Below are positions 61,188 to 64,000 of a stretch of 64,000 bases of DNA, one piece after another; position 1 is the first letter of the stretch, and each line of letters begins with the position of its first letter. Source of the DNA: Sulfuricaulis sp040901545 (GTDB taxonomy: Bacteria > Pseudomonadota > Gammaproteobacteria > Acidiferrobacterales > Sulfurifustaceae); contig NZ_JBBDYL010000005.1 of NCBI RefSeq assembly GCF_040901545.1, positions 124,001 to 188,000 of the forward strand, written 5' to 3'. The notes beneath the pieces are model-generated. The model saw only the letters and a list, made by a program, of their open reading frames with translations. It was not told where the DNA came from and did not search any database. Both the position numbers and the translations under genes were made by a program.

Positions 61188-62888
61188 ATGCACGCTGAAT
61201 TCATTCACGAAGATCGCATCGCCTATTTCACGATGGAAATCGCACTGCGCAATGAAATTCCCACCTACAGCGGGGGCTTGGGGGTGCTTGCCGGCGATAC
61301 CGTGCGCACCGGTGCCGACCTGGAACTGCCGCTGGTGACGGTTACCCTCGTCAGCCGCGCCGGCTATTTCCGCCAGGAGATCGACGCGCAGGGTCGGCAG
61401 GTGGAGCACCCGAACCCGTGGGACCCCGGCCGCTTCGCCACGCCGCTCGAAGCCAAGATCGCGGTATCCATCGAGGGGCGCGAAGTCTGGGTGCGCGGCT
61501 GGCTCTATATATTAAAAGATCACATGAACGGCCGCGAGCCGGTCATCCTGCTGGACACGGATCTCGATGAAAACCGTGCCGACGACCGGGAGATCACGCA
61601 TTATCTTTACGGCGGCGACACAACCTACCGGCTGAAGCAGGAGATCGTGCTCGGTATCGGTGGCGTGCGCATGTTGCAGGCGCTGGGATTCAGCGTGCGC
61701 CAGTATCACATGAACGAAGGGCACTCCGCGCTGCTCGCGCTGGAACTGCTGCGACGCTATGCCTACTCGCCCGAGGATGTACGCTCCGGCGAATCGCCCT
61801 ATGACATTCCGCGTGTGCGCGAGCTGTGCAATTTCACCACGCACACTCCGGTGGAGGCGGGGCACGACAAGTTTCCCTACGATCTGGTGCAGCGGGTCCT
61901 CGGCGATTACGTCGATCTGGCTGTCTTGAAGCGACTGGCCGGCGAAGACGCGCTCAATTTGACGTGCCTGGCTTTGAACTTGAGCGATTTTGTCAACGGC
62001 GTGGCCAAGCGTCATGCCGAGGTCTCGCGTCAGTTCTTCCCTGGCTATCGTGTCCATGCCGTGACCAACGGAGTGCATCCTTACCTCTGGACTTGCCCAA
62101 GCTTCATTAAGCTCTACGATGCCCATCTCCCCGGCTGGTGCCACGAACCCGAGTTGCTGGTGCGCGCCGACCGCATTGCGGATGCCGCCATCTGGGGGGC
62201 GCATGTCGAGGCGAGAAATCGATTGATCGAGAAGGTGAAGGCGTTGACCGGTGTCGGCCTGCATCCCAAAGTTCCGATCCTCGGCTTCGCTCGGCGCATG
62301 ACCGCTTACAAGCGCGCGGATCTGCTGTTTTCCGATCTCGAACGCCTCAAGTCCATCGCGCGGCAGCGGTCATTTCAACTGGTGCTGGCCGGCAAGGCCC
62401 ATCCGCGCGACGGCGGCGGCAAGCAACTGATTGAAACGCTGCATCGTCACATGCATGAACTCAGCGACGTGATCCGCATTGCCTATCTGCCGGACTATGA
62501 CATGGATATCGCGCTGGCGATGGTCGCCGGCGTGGATGTCTGGCTCAACACGCCGCTCAAGCCGCTGGAGGCTTCCGGCACCAGCGGCATGAAGGCGGCG
62601 TTCAACGGCGTGCCATCCCTGAGCGTGCTGGACGGATGGTGGATCGAGGGTTGCATCGAGGGTGTGACCGGCTGGTCCGTGGGTGATTCCGCGCAGTCCG
62701 CCGACGGCGCGGACGCGGCGTCGCTGTATGACAAGCTGGAGCACGTGGTCCTGCCGCTGTATTACGGCTATGCCGGCGACCAGGCCGCGTGGATCGCGGT
62801 GATGAAAGGCGCGATCTGCAAGAGCGCCTCGTTTTTCAACAGTCATCGCATGATGCGCCGCTATGCCACCGAGGCATATATCCGCTAG
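61188..62888 (+). CDS. glgP: Alpha-glucan phosphorylase, short form
   Basis: This 566-aa PLP enzyme releases glucose 1-phosphate from glycogen or maltodextrin. It starts with IAYFTMEIALRNEIPTYSGG and contains GFARRMTAYKRADLL and the PLP-lysine segment EASGTSGMKAAFNGV. It is of the short bacterial alpha-glucan phosphorylase family, not the 800-aa E. coli type. No glycogen synthesis genes are adjacent. The 190 bp before it show no gene. Confidence 0.93.
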   Translation: MHAEFIHEDRIAYFTMEIALRNEIPTYSGGLGVLAGDTVRTGADLELPLVTVTLVSRAGYFRQEIDAQGRQVEHPNPWDPGRFATPLEAKIAVSIEGREVWVRGWLYILKDHMNGREPVILLDTDLDENRADDREITHYLYGGDTTYRLKQEIVLGIGGVRMLQALGFSVRQYHMNEGHSALLALELLRRYAYSPEDVRSGESPYDIPRVRELCNFTTHTPVEAGHDKFPYDLVQRVLGDYVDLAVLKRLAGEDALNLTCLALNLSDFVNGVAKRHAEVSRQFFPGYRVHAVTNGVHPYLWTCPSFIKLYDAHLPGWCHEPELLVRADRIADAAIWGAHVEARNRLIEKVKALTGVGLHPKVPILGFARRMTAYKRADLLFSDLERLKSIARQRSFQLVLAGKAHPRDGGGKQLIETLHRHMHELSDVIRIAYLPDYDMDIALAMVAGVDVWLNTPLKPLEASGTSGMKAAFNGVPSLSVLDGWWIEGCIEGVTGWSVGDSAQSADGADAASLYDKLEHVVLPLYYGYAGDQAAWIAVMKGAICKSASFFNSHRMMRRYATEAYIR

Positions 62889-63078
62889 AGGCGTATATCT
62901 GCTAGCACAAACGCTGCGGTAAAACGGCGCCCACACTGGGACGATTGCAGGCATCGATTGGTTCAGGTGGCTCCATCGCGTCTTCCTGGAAAACGGTCAA
63001 CGCGACTGCGCCACGTAACATACGCCGGCATCACCTCATCCAGGGTGATACCGGCTTGATTCCCAGGAGGTGGTCACC

Positions 63079-63654
63079 ATGCCCGTCATCGTTACGCCGG
63101 CAAATCATCGTTTCCCGTGGTACGTGCGGTTGTTCTTCTGGAACCAGCGGCGGCGTTACGGCGCGGTGCTGGAGCCCGCCCGCCTGTGGGGACGCACGCC
63201 CAAGGTGTTCATCGCCGTGGCGCTGCTCTTCGGCGCCCTCGATCGCCGCGCATCGCCGATTGAACCGCGGCTGCGCGCGCTCATTACGGTACGGGTATCG
63301 CAGATCAACTGGTGCGCCTTCTGCGTCGACATCAACTCATCCCTGGTGCTGAAACGCGGGGGCAATCCGGCCCGGCTCGCCGCGCTGGATCGATTTGAGT
63401 CGAGTGACCTGTTCACCGAGCAGGAGAAGGCGGCGCTCGCGTACGCGGAAGCGGTCACCTTTTCAAATCGCAGGCCCACGGCGGAACACTTCGCGCGGCT
63501 GCGGCGCCATTTCGACGATGACGCCATTATCGAGCTGACCGGGCTGATCGCGTTTCAGAATCTCTCGAGCAAGTTCAACGCCGCCCTGGGTGTTGAAGCG
63601 CAGGGATTCTGCACGGCGGCACCGCAACCAAAAGAACGGAATCAGACAACTTGA
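63079..63654 (+). CDS. Carboxymuconolactone decarboxylase/AhpD-family protein
   Basis: This 191-aa protein has the redox motif NWCAFCVDINSSL near residue 77 and the family pattern EQEKAALAYAEAVT and ELTGLIAFQNLSSKFN. AhpD-like proteins reduce peroxiredoxins or act on small substrates; which applies is not known. AGGAGG lies 8 nt before the ATG at 63079. Confidence 0.88.
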   Translation: MPVIVTPANHRFPWYVRLFFWNQRRRYGAVLEPARLWGRTPKVFIAVALLFGALDRRASPIEPRLRALITVRVSQINWCAFCVDINSSLVLKRGGNPARLAALDRFESSDLFTEQEKAALAYAEAVTFSNRRPTAEHFARLRRHFDDDAIIELTGLIAFQNLSSKFNAALGVEAQGFCTAAPQPKERNQTT

Positions 63655-63889
63655 CGCCTGGGTTAATGGTCGGATCGGGTGATGGTGTCCCTTGGTACCG
63701 ACCCAGATCGAATGACCACGGAGTGTAGACTAGACCTGTACGCGACACTCAGGTTTTAGGATAAACCGGTTTCAATTTACCACGTCATGATTTTTTTCCG
63801 GTACGGTGGGAACGGATTGCGGCGCTGAATATCTAATCTGAAAAATAGCCGACAGAAAACGGAAGGATCAGACACAGGAGGGCGTCGCG

Positions 63890-64000
63890 ATGAACTTACA
63901 GGAGGTGCGGGACAAGGCGTCTGCGCTGGGTATCGATCATGGCTGGAGCACCCCGATGCCGGTTCTGATCAGGGCCATCCAACGGCACGAAGGGAGTTCC
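63890..64000 (+). CDS. SAP-domain-like small protein (3' end outside window)
   Basis: The ATG at 63890 follows AGGAGG and encodes MNLQEVRDKASALGIDHGWS, then PVLIRAIQRHEG, the pattern of short SAP-like proteins that possibly bind nucleic acid. The gene runs off the window. The 235 bp before it (63655-63889) hold nothing I recognise. Confidence 0.7.
   Translation, partial: MNLQEVRDKASALGIDHGWSTPMPVLIRAIQRHEGSS

Overview
The window looks like the chromosome of a GC-rich, chemolithoautotrophic gammaproteobacterium, perhaps a sulfur oxidiser of the Acidiferrobacter/Sulfuricaulis kind. The lineage is inferred from a form I RuBisCO, a glutamate-cysteine ligase of the Acidithiobacillus type, the pyrR-pyrB-pyrC' gene order and a Pseudomonas-like Pil-Chp chemosensory operon. 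No rRNA, tRNA, CRISPR array or transposase was recognised.

Region 1 (1-20.6 kb) is housekeeping and twitching motility. It starts inside pilU. A minus-strand run follows: pyrC'-pyrB-pyrR-ruvX-yqgE, then tonB, gshB and gshA. A divergent plus-strand operon, pilG-pilH-pilI-pilJ-chpA plus two CheW-like genes, encodes a complete Pil-Chp signalling array; a good sigma-54-like promoter lies upstream. bioA converges on it.

Region 2 (20.7-39.3 kb) is central carbon and CO2 fixation: a thioredoxin-like protein, an inositol-phosphatase-family protein, then tkt-gap-pgk-pyk and a wrecked fba, and later cbbR divergent from cbbL-cbbS. Between fba and cbbR sits a 7.3 kb module: NrdR boxes, a promoter, a cobalamin riboswitch, nrdA-nrdB, and convergently metE with its own near-identical cobalamin riboswitch. 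A perfect 133-bp direct repeat of the fba 3' end brackets it. The logic is a B12-scarcity kit: both enzymes replace B12-dependent ones.

Region 3 (39.6-49.7 kb) is envelope and accessory genes: an Lpp-like lipoprotein converging on an L,D-transpeptidase, an LtaS-like sulfatase with a PAP2 phosphatase, an ECF sigma/anti-sigma pair, a GFA-family protein, a SemiSWEET, purC, a CDF-like transporter and a PIN/Phd toxin-antitoxin. Degenerate fragments of the GFA, SemiSWEET and purC genes occur a few kb upstream of the intact copies.

Region 4 (49.9-61 kb) is a copper/heavy-metal island: a secreted Cys/His-rich protein, the multicopper oxidase CopA, CopB, a cytochrome c lipoprotein, tiny membrane ORFs, a DUF302 gene carrying two in-frame palindromic elements, a MerR regulator, a Met-rich Spy-like protein, SHOCT and NfeD-like proteins, two unknown proteins and a P1B copper ATPase. 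The window ends with glgP, an AhpD-like protein and a SAP-like gene cut by the edge.

The strongest candidates for something new are the pair of covarying palindromic elements translated in frame inside the DUF302 gene, and the B12-controlled nrdAB-metE module bracketed by fba repeats.
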